Made by a program: the position numbers and the translations under genes
Assembly: GCA_963649295.1 (NCBI GenBank)
Contig: CAVJHK010000022.1
Location: 1-29,684, forward strand
Source of the DNA: RGIG3528 sp963649295
GTDB taxonomy: Bacteria > Bacillota > Clostridia > Lachnospirales > Lachnospiraceae
DNA: 29,684 nucleotides
Direction: 5' to 3'
Notes under the pieces: generated by a model
Database searches by the model: none
What the model was told of the DNA's origin: nothing
What the model saw: only the letters and a program-made list of their open reading frames with translations
Shown: piece after piece, positions 14,538-23,602 of the stretch
Position numbering within the stretch: position 1 is the first letter of the stretch
How the letters are laid out: every line of letters begins with the position of its first letter

Positions 14538-16034
14538 TTATTGTGCCGCATCGGCAGCATCCTTGATTGCCTTCATGTCAGCGTCATAATCGTAGTTTTC
14601 GACATCCTTGATTGCGGCATCTATCTTCGACTGATATGTTTCGATAGCCGTCTGAGGCGTAAGCGAACCGTTCTTGACCTCCGAGAACATGCTGTTGATT
14701 GCTGACTCAATTGTCGAGAATCCCTTAAGAGGATTGATGAACGATACGCCGGCGCTGTTTATATATTGTACATTCTCAACCGTCTTTGCGTCAACAGACC
14801 AGTTTTCTAACTGTGCTTCCATAAGGTCGTCCCATTCGGAATCGTCTTCCACGATATCTGTAATGAGATCATAAATAAGTGCCACTTCTTCGGGATTTTC
14901 TATGCCGTTAAGCATAAAGCGTCCGCCGAATTCTTTTCCGTAGCATGACCAGTCCGTTGCCGAAGGTCCCTTGGGAAAAGGTACCCAGCCCCATTCGTCA
15001 ACCATACCTGTATCTGCCTTTGTAAGATAAGAATAAGAAATCCAATATTCCTCAAGGCACATCATACTTGTTCCGTCGCGGAAGCTCCAGATCTGTGACT
15101 GCCAGTCACCCTGCCAGCCATGCATATAATCAACCGTTGTCGTAAAGTCCTGCAAAGCCGTAAGAGCTTCGATTACCTTGTTGTCGGAAAGGTCGATTGT
15201 CATACCTGAATCCGTCTTCGTTACGATATTGAGGCCATTCGAATAGAGATAGCACCACTCAAGTGATTCTCTCTCGTTAAAACCGTGTATATCGATTGTA
15301 CCGTCATTGTCCGTATCGACGTTTCCGGCAATTGCTATTTCCTTGAATTTGTCCCATGTCCATTCGTTGTTGTCATAAAGCTCATAGAGATCCGGAAGTC
15401 CGTATTTTTCAAACAAAGTCTTATTCCAGAAAATACCGTAGCGGATTTCGGGATCCTTTAAAAGCATACCGTAGTTCTTGCCCTTATAGTAACCGGCTTC
15501 CACTACATCGGATCTCCACTTGTAATCGTCAAAATCGATTACGCCGAGATCGCTTATGGGATAAGCGATGCCGCCCTCAATGAGTGAAGGAAGAAGCTTG
15601 TATGTCATAACATATCCGATATCGCAAACAGGCTCACCCGCAAGAACGGATGTAACATATTGATTGTAATAATCACCGCCGAGATTCACAAATTCAATTT
15701 TGCAGTTATAGTTTTCTTCGACAAACTTGATTCTGTTATAAAGAGCTTCCTTTAATGCGCTTGCCGACGGATCCGGTGTCATGTCGTAATAGGAACCGAT
15801 TCTTACAACCCGACCGCCAAAGTCGTAGGTGGGTGTGGGTGTTGCCGTGGGCTCAGGTGTTGCTGTGGGAGCCTCGGTGGCTTTAGCTTCCGTTTTGCCT
15901 TGAGTCTCCGTGTTGTTTTGTGATGCAGGTGTGGGAGTTAAAGTAACTCCGATATTTTCGTTACCGCATGCGGCAAGCGAAACGATCATAAGCATGCTTA
16001 GGATCACTGCCAAAAAACGTTTGCTTTTCTTCAT
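14538..16034 (-). CDS. Sugar ABC transporter solute-binding lipoprotein
   Basis: This 498-residue lipoprotein belongs to the family-1-type extracellular solute-binding proteins. The signal peptide ends in the lipobox LAAC with Cys23; a Thr/Pro-rich linker (about 33-69, repeats of TATPEPTATPTPT type) tethers the binding domain to the membrane. The binding domain starts at GGRVVRIGSYYD and has Trp/Tyr-rich segments (WSCYGKEFGG, WTWDKFKE, WQGDWQSQIW) typical of sugar-binding proteins. AAGGAGAG lies about six bases before the ATG. It sits after two permease genes and before the LacI gene. The pair of permeases directly upstream is the likely partner, though the operon holds a second set. The ligand is unknown; an oligosaccharide is inferred. 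Confidence 0.92.
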   Translation of the reverse strand: MKKSKRFLAVILSMLMIVSLAACGNENIGVTLTPTPASQNNTETQGKTEAKATEAPTATPEPTATPTPTYDFGGRVVRIGSYYDMTPDPSASALKEALYNRIKFVEENYNCKIEFVNLGGDYYNQYVTSVLAGEPVCDIGYVMTYKLLPSLIEGGIAYPISDLGVIDFDDYKWRSDVVEAGYYKGKNYGMLLKDPEIRYGIFWNKTLFEKYGLPDLYELYDNNEWTWDKFKEIAIAGNVDTDNDGTIDIHGFNERESLEWCYLYSNGLNIVTKTDSGMTIDLSDNKVIEALTALQDFTTTVDYMHGWQGDWQSQIWSFRDGTSMMCLEEYWISYSYLTKADTGMVDEWGWVPFPKGPSATDWSCYGKEFGGRFMLNGIENPEEVALIYDLITDIVEDDSEWDDLMEAQLENWSVDAKTVENVQYINSAGVSFINPLKGFSTIESAINSMFSEVKNGSLTPQTAIETYQSKIDAAIKDVENYDYDADMKAIKDAADAAQ

Positions 16035-16055
16035 AAGTACTCTCCTTCTTTTTTT

Positions 16056-16096
16056 CGGATCTTTTGTCCGATATTTATTTAATACGCACTATGCGT
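16056..16096 (-). other. Two small hairpins in permease-SBP gap
   Basis: The 70-base gap, the largest within the operon, holds two short stems: 16084-16088 with 16092-16096 (five pairs, three-base loop) and 16056-16059 with 16067-16070 (four to five pairs). Neither has a T tail, so they are not terminators; they may be mRNA processing or stability elements that raise solute-binding protein expression relative to the permeases. Confidence 0.35.
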
Positions 16097-16104
16097 AAAA
16101 AATA

Positions 16105-17073
16105 CTAGCCTACTATCCCCGATCTCTCTATTCCTTCGACAAAGTACCTCTGGCATACAAGATAAAGAACGAGAAGCGGTACGATAAGAATGATTACACC
16201 CGTGTTGTTCATCATCGACGAAAATCCCGGGCTTATAAAGTTCATGGAGCCGCCATACGACTCATATTGCGAATAAACCGACGCAACAAGCGACGAAAGA
16301 CCCGTTGCAAGGAGTTTCACGTTCGGCATAAAAAGCGACGTATAAAAATTGTCCGTCCATTGCCATACGAATCCGAACAAAAACACCGTCACCATCATAG
16401 GAACGGCACTCGGAAGCATAATTTGGACAAATGTCCTGAGTTTTCCGCAGCCGTCCACCTTTGCCGCCTCATCAAGTTCTCTCGGCATACCCTTAAAAAA
16501 CTGACGAAGCATATAGATATAAAGTCCGTTTTTGAATCCCATACATGTCATCGCCTGCAAAATTTGGGGAACAGGCGTATTTATGAGATTTATGCTTTTT
16601 TCGGAAATCAGCGAAACTATTCCGAGAGGATCAAAAAATCTGTATGTCATAAACATCGGAAGCATGATAATCTGCGGTGGAACAAGCATCGTAAAAATTA
16701 TTGCGCCGAACAGTATCTTTCTTCCGGGAAAACGAAATCTCGCAAAGCCGTATGCCGAAAGAAGACACGATACAAGCTGCAGCAGCGAAATAAGCATTGA
16801 AAGTAAAAAGGTCTTTATAAACGACCACGGAAACCCAAGCCCGGAAAAAGCCATTTTGAAGTTGTTTGCGGTAAAATGCTTAGGTATATACTTTACCGAT
16901 GCGTCGTAAAGATCACTCTCCGCCATAAACGAAACACTGAGTTTCTTGAAGAACGGCTGAAGAATAACAAAGCATATTCCGACGACGATTACCGCGCGCA
17001 CAATTGCCCAAACCACGCGCGAAACCGCTCCGAAGGTTATTTTTTTATGTCTTTTTTTATTATCTTTCATCAT
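16105..17073 (-). CDS. Carbohydrate ABC permease, MalG type
   Basis: This is a six-helix CUT1-type inner permease. Numbered from ATG 17073 (322 residues), the first helix is at about 20-42, the coupling EAA loop is RELDEAAKVDGCGKLRTF (198-215) followed by QIMLPSAVP, and the C terminus ends VEGIERSGIVG, as expected for MalG-like permeases. The frame opens at 17121, but the paired ATG codons at 17073 and 17070 are preferred: AAAGGT lies about nine bases upstream and the overlap with the previous permease drops to 14 bases or fewer. It pairs with the next gene upstream; no ABC ATPase is present in the window. Confidence 0.9.
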   Translation of the reverse strand: MMKDNKKRHKKITFGAVSRVVWAIVRAVIVVGICFVILQPFFKKLSVSFMAESDLYDASVKYIPKHFTANNFKMAFSGLGFPWSFIKTFLLSMLISLLQLVSCLLSAYGFARFRFPGRKILFGAIIFTMLVPPQIIMLPMFMTYRFFDPLGIVSLISEKSINLINTPVPQILQAMTCMGFKNGLYIYMLRQFFKGMPRELDEAAKVDGCGKLRTFVQIMLPSAVPMMVTVFLFGFVWQWTDNFYTSLFMPNVKLLATGLSSLVASVYSQYESYGGSMNFISPGFSSMMNNTGVIILIVPLLVLYLVCQRYFVEGIERSGIVG

Positions 17074-17989
17074 AATAAAATACCTTTCCGGATATGAATT
17101 TTCCGACGATGAGAACAACAATTCCGATCGTCAAAAAGTAAATCCAAGCCATCGCCGAGCCGAAACCGTACTTAACTTCCGAAAAAATCGTATTTTTTAT
17201 GGTACTCATCATCTCGTTGTCGCTTGACGTAAACGCATCGATTATCGTATAGATGCTGTTTACAAGAATAAGCGGACTTATCATCGGAAAAGTAATTTTC
17301 CAAAAGTTTTCCCAGCCGGTTGCACCTTCCATATCGGACGCCTCATAAAGCGACGGCGAAATCGACTGCAGTCCCGCAAGAAAAATAAGTATCTGCACTC
17401 CCGATGCTATTACAATGTCGTATATACCGTTCACGGCATTCGACAAAAAATCGATTACCGCAGTCGGAAAGCTTGTATACTCTGACAAAAACATTGTCAT
17501 GTTCAAAAAGTTTGCAAGGTCACCCGTATCAACTTCATTCATGGTGCCAACGAGAAGATCCGACGATTCTATGCCTATAACAACACCGGACGTCAATATT
17601 ACGGGGAAGAAGAAAATGCTTCTCGCTATTGCACGTCCATGAAACTTTTGATTCAAAAGATTTGCGGCAAAAAAGCTGAAAATTATGACAAGCGGTACAT
17701 GAAATGCCATATCCTTTACCGCAGTAAGGAGCTTTGTATTGAAGTCGGGGTCTATGGTAAGCGCCCTTATATAATGCTCAAATCCGTTTTTTGCGGCAGG
17801 AAGCAAAGTATATCCGTTTCCCGTAACCTCCATGTTGTGAAACGAAAACGAAATTGACTCCAAAATCATAGGCAAAAACAAGCAAAAGAATCCGATTAAG
17901 GACGGCAGTATAAAGAGATAGCCCGCAATGCTTTCTTTGCCTCGAAGGGTGAGTTTCATATGCCCGTTTCTTTTTTTGATAAGCTTCAT
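17060..17989 (-). CDS. Carbohydrate ABC permease, MalF type
   Basis: This 309-residue CUT1-type permease has an N-terminal cytoplasmic basic stretch, a first helix (about 21-45, AGYLFILPSLIGFFCLFLP), a large external loop containing the 50-66 region, and the EAA loop SPSLYEASDMEGATGWENFW (211-230) followed by KITFPMISP. It is the MalF-like partner of the following gene. AAGGAGGG lies about 12 bases upstream of the ATG, further than usual; the ATG at residue 11 is an alternative but has a poorer site. Its coding start is 20 bases after the DUF5696 gene, so both transporter halves belong to the same operon. Confidence 0.9.
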   Translation of the reverse strand: MKLIKKRNGHMKLTLRGKESIAGYLFILPSLIGFFCLFLPMILESISFSFHNMEVTGNGYTLLPAAKNGFEHYIRALTIDPDFNTKLLTAVKDMAFHVPLVIIFSFFAANLLNQKFHGRAIARSIFFFPVILTSGVVIGIESSDLLVGTMNEVDTGDLANFLNMTMFLSEYTSFPTAVIDFLSNAVNGIYDIVIASGVQILIFLAGLQSISPSLYEASDMEGATGWENFWKITFPMISPLILVNSIYTIIDAFTSSDNEMMSTIKNTIFSEVKYGFGSAMAWIYFLTIGIVVLIVGKFISGKVFYYDER

Positions 17990-18009
17990 ATTTTTTTGGC
18001 ACCCTCCTT

Positions 18010-20625
18010 CTAATTTATTCTTTCAAAATCCAGTGCTTTAACCGTGACTCCATCCACCGTAACATCCGTTTTGCCGTAATTTACGGCAACTCTTGCACCG
18101 TTTTCGTAAGTTGTTACAAATACGTCCGTCAGGTATTCATCGTGATGCAATATTGTTTTGTCATTAAGCCCCTGATTTACACGTGCTGCTTTTTCCCAGT
18201 CACGCGCAATGTCACCGATCCAATTTTCATAATTTACGGAATAAAAATTGTCATAATCCGTTTCCTTCAAAACCGAATTGTCCGCATAGATCAGCTTAAA
18301 GCAAAGTCCCGCACCGGTTTCGACAGTTTTTAGGAGTGCAGTTTTATAATCATCCGCAAGGTTCAACGCTTCTCCCGCAAACTCCCTGTATCCTTTTATC
18401 ACAATTTCATAAAAAGGCACATCTTTGTCAATTAAGCGCATGCCGTTTGACGAAAAGGGCACATCCACTATATCCGTCACATAGGATAAAGCATATGCAT
18501 TTGCGTTTTCCGTGAGCAATCCGTCCGTAAAGACATTTGAAAGATTTTTAAATGCCGTCTCATATGCAGCAATCGCATCCTGTCTGTCCGCATAGGAATC
18601 TGAATCAAAGTCCGAATAAAGCGTATTTCCGATACCGCTTATGCCAAACGAAGCGACTCCCGTTTTTTTTATGTTCTTTGATACATTTTCCGAAACACTT
18701 ATCGCAAAATACGGGCTTATAAGATTTATATTGCGGTCTGCGATATATCCGTTGTTTACGGTTCCCGTTCCCGCGCGCACTATTGTTCTGTCAAAGTATC
18801 TCGGTGAATTTACCTGAACACCATATCCATCCGTTACGGTATTGTCATAAACCATGAGTAAATCCGCCATCGGAAAAACTTTAATGCCATCCTCCGTGCA
18901 TTTATCAAGAAATTCAGAAAAATTCATATTTCCGCGAGAAAGCTTCTTTTCGATTTTCAGGTTTGATGCGGCATTACTCTTAAGTCCGCCCTTCATAATT
19001 CCGAGATAAACATTTTTTATACGAGTGACACCGTTATCGGAAAGGAGAGCATTTATTTTGTCCGCTTCTTCAAAGCTTGTGAGTGTTACCACGGTCTCGT
19101 GCTTTATGCCGAGCGTCGAGACAGTCTTTTTTATTGCTCCTATATATTCCGCATAAAGCGGCGTTGTATCGCTTGTAACCGTTTTTTTAAATCCTGTTGT
19201 CGATTCAAGATATTCCCTGTATCTTACTGCCATTCCCGAATAATTTGCTTTTTCTCCGGAAAGAGTAAAAATGCGAAGCTTCCAATTTTCTTTTGTCTGA
19301 GGCTCGGAATACATATTGAAGCTGTTTGCACCGATAATGTCACCGAGCGATATCGAACCTGACGACATATAGGAAAACGCTGCGTAAACATGATTATAGG
19401 AAGTTGTTTTACCCGCAATGTCCGCCATAATTTTTGCATAGCCGTCACCGCCTTCGATTACCGAGAGCCAGGCATGATTTTCGTTCTTTATTCCGTATAC
19501 GGGAAGCTTTATCGTACGTGACTCATCGATATCGCTTTCGTATGTGTTCATAAAGTTAAGTGTTTCATCCGTACCGTAAACCGTAGCGGAATACATTCCC
19601 ACGGTTGTTTCGGTATTGTTCAGATAAATAAGTGCTCCGCTGCCGTCGGGCACAAACATATATCCGTCATCGGACGACGTTTCGGCTCCGAAATAAGGCA
19701 AAACATCGATATTTGTAAGATAATATCCGTCCGAATTGTAAGTTATTTCTTTTGAAAGCACGGTCACGACAAAAGAATCTTCTTCCAGAGTATATGTCAC
19801 GGGTACAATAAACCAGGGCTTATTCGATGCCGCCTCTCCCATGTTTTGCTCTATATCCGCAAGGCAATCTTCCTCAGTATATCCCGCCGCAACAAAGTAT
19901 TCCTCGATCTCATCCTTAAGGTAATCCTTTGTACCGTCTTTTAAGATATACATATTGTGATCGGAAAGTCCGGAATAGGATTCGAGATAGCTTTCAAAAT
20001 CCGCTTTTTTAAGGGTATCCTTATCAAGCAGAAGATAGTTTCTCTTGACCTTTTTTTGTGCCTTTTCATCCATAAGGCTCAAAAAATATTCAAATCTTTC
20101 GATTGTGATTGCCTGAGGAAGAAGTCGTTTTGTGGCCGTTTCTCCGATTGTATATGTGATTTTAATTCCGTTATCCAGGTATTTTGTCTCAAACCGGGAA
20201 TCGGCGACACATGAGGTATAGCTGTTTTCTTCGGAGCTCTGAACATATTCGTTGCAATATGTAACAATCAAATCCGCCTTCATAAGCGATCTGTAATATG
20301 CCGTTGCTCCCGTGTCATCATCCGCATCATAAGGATGTGAAAAAAACATTTCCCCGGATTTCTTATCGTAAACACCCACAAGAGCATCACTCTCACGAAA
20401 GAAAATCGCATGCGTCATGCTTTCCGAAACAACATTCATTTTAAGTAAATTTGCTTTTTGGGTTGTTTCGTTTGTGGGTTCAAAAATATCTGTTTGTAAA
20501 TATATTTCCGGATCTTCGTCCGAAAGCCCGCCGTTTAAACGGTTACGGCACATAACGCACAATAATGCGATGAGTCCGACAACAACCGGAGATACAATAA
20601 AAATCAATTTCTTTTTTAAGCTCAT
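18010..20625 (-). CDS. DUF5696-type membrane-anchored extracellular protein
   Basis: This is an 871-residue protein I recognise as the DUF5696 type found in Clostridia and Paenibacillus sugar-transport clusters; its biochemical function is not known to me. It has a single N-terminal transmembrane signal-anchor (about residues 7-25), then a long exported region. The first half contains FVPDGSGALIYLNN and a beta-rich domain; the second half (about 500-870), with VRYREYLESTTGF, NISPYF-type segments, FKLIYADNSVLKETDYD and a final VFVTTYENGARVAVNYG, resembles the C-terminal layout of TIM-barrel glycosidases that end in a small beta domain. Glycosidase activity is inferred only. The frame opens at GTG 20640, but that codon overlaps the YIP1 stop; ATG 20625 has GGAGG five bases upstream and is chosen. 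Confidence 0.85.
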   Translation of the reverse strand: MSLKKKLIFIVSPVVVGLIALLCVMCRNRLNGGLSDEDPEIYLQTDIFEPTNETTQKANLLKMNVVSESMTHAIFFRESDALVGVYDKKSGEMFFSHPYDADDDTGATAYYRSLMKADLIVTYCNEYVQSSEENSYTSCVADSRFETKYLDNGIKITYTIGETATKRLLPQAITIERFEYFLSLMDEKAQKKVKRNYLLLDKDTLKKADFESYLESYSGLSDHNMYILKDGTKDYLKDEIEEYFVAAGYTEEDCLADIEQNMGEAASNKPWFIVPVTYTLEEDSFVVTVLSKEITYNSDGYYLTNIDVLPYFGAETSSDDGYMFVPDGSGALIYLNNTETTVGMYSATVYGTDETLNFMNTYESDIDESRTIKLPVYGIKNENHAWLSVIEGGDGYAKIMADIAGKTTSYNHVYAAFSYMSSGSISLGDIIGANSFNMYSEPQTKENWKLRIFTLSGEKANYSGMAVRYREYLESTTGFKKTVTSDTTPLYAEYIGAIKKTVSTLGIKHETVVTLTSFEEADKINALLSDNGVTRIKNVYLGIMKGGLKSNAASNLKIEKKLSRGNMNFSEFLDKCTEDGIKVFPMADLLMVYDNTVTDGYGVQVNSPRYFDRTIVRAGTGTVNNGYIADRNINLISPYFAISVSENVSKNIKKTGVASFGISGIGNTLYSDFDSDSYADRQDAIAAYETAFKNLSNVFTDGLLTENANAYALSYVTDIVDVPFSSNGMRLIDKDVPFYEIVIKGYREFAGEALNLADDYKTALLKTVETGAGLCFKLIYADNSVLKETDYDNFYSVNYENWIGDIARDWEKAARVNQGLNDKTILHHDEYLTDVFVTTYENGARVAVNYGKTDVTVDGVTVKALDFERIN

Positions 20626-20636
20626 TGTTTCCTCCG

Positions 20637-21257
20637 TCACCTGAATCTGATTTCCCTGTAAATCGTTGTCACAAAAGTCAGCATTTGCTGTATGACATTA
20701 AAAAACAAAAGACCGATAAAGAGAATGATTCCCATTCCGACCACAGTCAAAAGACACGTCAGAATTGTCTTTTTTACGCTGTACTGATGTGTTACAAGTG
20801 TCCCCATAAATATAAGAAATCCGACCCAGATATAGCAAAACGCTCCGAAAATCGTATAGAACTCACCTTCCGACTGTGTCAGAGCATGACTTACAAGAAT
20901 CAACGGAAGACGTATTAACGGTATCGGAAATAGTGCGTATCCCGTTGCAATCAAGATATCACGAAAAGTTCCTTCACCGTCCATGAGTGATGTCAGACAC
21001 CACCCACTCACGCTCCACAATACATAAAGAAGCATAACGGTCATGATGTCCACAATCACGTTTATGTATTCCAGACGGTAAGTGTTAAACAAAAATCCCG
21101 TTTTTTGTTTTTCGAGAGTGAGCGTAAGTATTGTGAGAAAAACGATTGTCAATGCGGCCGACAGGCTTCCTCTTTTTTCTCTTTTTAAGTCCCAGAAGCC
21201 GTCCACCGGATGAAAGATTACATGAAATGCATATTTTAATGTTTGTCCATAGTGCAT
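20637..21257 (-). CDS. YIP1-domain membrane protein
   Basis: This 206-residue protein has about five hydrophobic helices (31-48, 66-88, 101-124, 131-153, 163-188) and the N-terminal ALTIVFLTI and central DILIATGYALFPIPLIRLPL features of bacterial YIP1-domain proteins. YIP1 proteins in eukaryotes act in membrane trafficking; bacterial members have no assigned role. The ATG lies 22 bases inside the end of the NHL gene in another frame, with AGGTG seven bases upstream, so translation is probably coupled. It sits between the NHL-propeller and DUF5696 genes, an arrangement repeated in related clusters as far as I recall. A scaffold or chaperone role for its two extracytoplasmic neighbours is speculation. 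Confidence 0.82.
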   Translation of the reverse strand: MHYGQTLKYAFHVIFHPVDGFWDLKREKRGSLSAALTIVFLTILTLTLEKQKTGFLFNTYRLEYINVIVDIMTVMLLYVLWSVSGWCLTSLMDGEGTFRDILIATGYALFPIPLIRLPLILVSHALTQSEGEFYTIFGAFCYIWVGFLIFMGTLVTHQYSVKKTILTCLLTVVGMGIILFIGLLFFNVIQQMLTFVTTIYREIRFR

Positions 21258-22729
21258 CTAATCTCACCTGCCAATCTTTTTAACTTCCGTACAACATAAA
21301 TCACAAATATCACAAGAATCGCCGCACCGAGACATGTCATAAAAATCGGAAAATACTGCTGCATGAGTTCTTTTCTGTAATAATAAAACGCCGTCGAATA
21401 ATACTTTCTGCTGTTCCCGAGTTCAAAATATTCCATCGCCTTTTTGTATTCGGACGTTTTCAAATATGCCTTTCCGATACCGATATAAGCCGCTTCTGCA
21501 TTGCTGTTTGCCTTTAAGACGTATGTCCATTCCGTATATGCACCGTCAGAATCGCCCGATGAATTTTTTTCCATCGCGGCAAGAAAATGACTTCCGTAAT
21601 CGGTTATATCAAAAACAAGTATTTCCGAAAGCTGCGAATCAAGAACATAAAGCTTTGTGGCATCCTTATTTATGCCGATTGCGGAGGGAGTCTTAAAAGT
21701 TCCCTTTCTGTTCCCCTTGTCTCCGAAGATAAAAAGCGAATTCCCGTCATAATCATACACAAACACCTTGCCGCCCGCCGAATCCAGTACAAAATAGCAT
21801 CCGTAGTCGGTTGCGCAAATATCTGTGAACATTGACCACTCGGCATTGTCGCTCGAGGCATACAAGTCTCCGGTGATCGGAATATTTCCGAGACGCCGCA
21901 GGATATCGGTTCCGGTCGGATTTAAATATCTCACTGCATCCGCAGCCGCAAGATGTGCCTCTTCGTCAAGATTGCTTATCGTTGTATAAATAAAGTCACG
22001 AGAATCAAGGAAAATATTGCTGTATTCCGTCGGAACTATTGTTTCCATTCGCTCTTTTTGCGCATCCGTCGAAAAATAATTTTTCCAAATATAAGTAAGA
22101 CGACTTACGGTAACCTCAGCCGCACCGTGAAATCCGACAAAATTCCCGTCTTTGCCGAATTCGATAAGGCCCATGTTTATGCCGTAGGCAATAACATAAA
22201 TGCGTCCCGCCGTGTCCACTACCGCCTTTGTCGGAGAATAAACCTGTTCCTCCGATATAAGTTCTGTCACCGGCCGTCCGATTTCACGCACAAACAGGCA
22301 ATTTTCGTCGTACTCCACAAGCCTTCCGTTTCCCGTGTCACAAACATACATATGTCCGTCTTCACCAACAAACACACCCTGAGGATTTGAGAGCAGATCA
22401 TCCGAATTCTTTGCATGTGTAATGATATTTGTAACCGTTCCGTCAAAGTTCATTATCACGATTCTCGAGTTGTTTGTATCACAAATCACAAGGCAGTCGT
22501 CCGTCACAAACATGTCCTGAGGATAGCGAAATTGGCTTTCCGATTCCGGCATCTTGAGGCTTTCGGAATATATATACGCATGCGGCTGCACAACTCCTTC
22601 GTTCCAATAGTTATAGCTGTATGTGGTATATGGCATATCGGATGCATATGCCGTATGTCCGCCAAAAAATCCCGCAAGGAAAAGCACCGATACGAAAAAA
22701 GCGACTAATTTTTTTGTCATATTTTTCAC
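21236..22729 (-). CDS. NHL-propeller and TPR protein, membrane-anchored
   Basis: This 497-residue protein starts with a signal peptide (about 1-30, cleavage likely after AYA). Residues 65-380 are a series of NHL-type beta-propeller blades: QDMFVTDDCLVICDTNNSRI, PQGVFVGEDGHMYVCDTGN, TKAVVDTAGRIYVIAYG and FTDICATDYGCYFVLDSAGG. Residues 395-450 form a TPR-like helical pair (AAYIGIGKAYLKTSEYKKAM), followed by one transmembrane helix (458-481) and a short basic cytoplasmic tail. The layout is type I: an exported propeller held at the membrane. The start is GTG 22729 because GGAGG lies five bases upstream, immediately after the upstream permease stop; the in-frame ATG three codons on would be too far away. 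NHL propellers bind protein or glycan ligands; none is identified here. Confidence 0.85.
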   Translation of the reverse strand: MKNMTKKLVAFFVSVLFLAGFFGGHTAYASDMPYTTYSYNYWNEGVVQPHAYIYSESLKMPESESQFRYPQDMFVTDDCLVICDTNNSRIVIMNFDGTVTNIITHAKNSDDLLSNPQGVFVGEDGHMYVCDTGNGRLVEYDENCLFVREIGRPVTELISEEQVYSPTKAVVDTAGRIYVIAYGINMGLIEFGKDGNFVGFHGAAEVTVSRLTYIWKNYFSTDAQKERMETIVPTEYSNIFLDSRDFIYTTISNLDEEAHLAAADAVRYLNPTGTDILRRLGNIPITGDLYASSDNAEWSMFTDICATDYGCYFVLDSAGGKVFVYDYDGNSLFIFGDKGNRKGTFKTPSAIGINKDATKLYVLDSQLSEILVFDITDYGSHFLAAMEKNSSGDSDGAYTEWTYVLKANSNAEAAYIGIGKAYLKTSEYKKAMEYFELGNSRKYYSTAFYYYRKELMQQYFPIFMTCLGAAILVIFVIYVVRKLKRLAGEIRCTMDKH

Positions 22730-22739
22730 TTTTTCCTCC

Positions 22740-23600
22740 TCATTCCTTTATACCCGACGTTGCCATTGTTTCGATAATGTTGCTTTGACTTATTATGAAT
22801 ACCGTAATCGGCACAATCATCATAATGACGGTAACCGCCGCCGTTGCTCCCGCGCGCGCGATTCCTCCCGCGGAAATCTGTGACAAAGCATACGGCAAAG
22901 TCTTTAATTCTTCACTGTAAATGTAATTTGAGCCTTGCAAATTCCACAAATCCTGGAAGCTGAAAATAATTAATGTAAGCCATGCGGGCTTTACGCAAGG
23001 CATAACTATCTCAAAAAAAACTCTGTATTCTTTGGCTCCGTCAATTCTTGCGGCTTCAAGGAGTGAATCCGGAATCTGTTCCATAAACTGCTTCATAAGA
23101 AAAAGACCCAGCGGCTTTGCGATTGCGGGTACAATCAAAGCAAGGTATGTGTCAAGCCAGTTGAGCTTTGTCATAATGAGATAGTTCGGAATCGCTGTAA
23201 CTTCGCCCGAAAACATAAGTGCCGTAACGATTATTCCAAAAATCAGATTTCTTCCCGGAAACTTGTGCTTTGCAAGGGCATATGCACAAAGGCTCGCAAC
23301 GATTAAGTGCGAAAACGTGCCGACCGCGGTAATAAATACGGTATTGAAAATATATCGTGAAAAAGTCACCCACGACTGTCCCATAAGCACAAAAACATCA
23401 TGAAAATTGTTGAGTGTGGGATTTCTCACAAAAAGTCTCGGTGGAAATATAAAAAGTTCTTCCGTGGGCTTTAATGCATTCATAATCGAAAGCACAAGCG
23501 GAGCCGCTGTAAAAAGTCCCATAACAAGAAGAATCACAAGGCTCGTTATGTCACCGAAACGTGAATGATTGGGCTTTTTTCTCAGGTGTTTTTTTGCCAA
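22740..23600 (-). CDS. Carbohydrate ABC permease, MalG type (second set)
   Basis: This 286-residue CUT1-type permease has six predicted helices, the first at about 18-38 (ITSLVILLVMGLFTAAPLVL), and the EAA loop DSLLEAARIDGAKEYRVFFE (178-197) leading to IVMPCVKP. It matches the MalG-like half, with the C terminus ending ETMATSGIKE. The start is TTG 23600, two bases after the upstream permease stop, with AAGGTGGG about 11 bases upstream, a weak fit; no better start exists before the first helix, so the start carries some doubt. It pairs with the permease directly upstream and with the large solute-binding protein before it. Confidence 0.9.
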   Translation of the reverse strand: MAKKHLRKKPNHSRFGDITSLVILLVMGLFTAAPLVLSIMNALKPTEELFIFPPRLFVRNPTLNNFHDVFVLMGQSWVTFSRYIFNTVFITAVGTFSHLIVASLCAYALAKHKFPGRNLIFGIIVTALMFSGEVTAIPNYLIMTKLNWLDTYLALIVPAIAKPLGLFLMKQFMEQIPDSLLEAARIDGAKEYRVFFEIVMPCVKPAWLTLIIFSFQDLWNLQGSNYIYSEELKTLPYALSQISAGGIARAGATAAVTVIMMIVPITVFIISQSNIIETMATSGIKE

Positions 23601-23602
23601 CT

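Noticed and set aside
21953..22390. Plus-strand open frame of 145 codons antisense to the NHL gene
   Set aside because: No recognisable sequence and no ribosome binding site; the minus strand has clear NHL blades.
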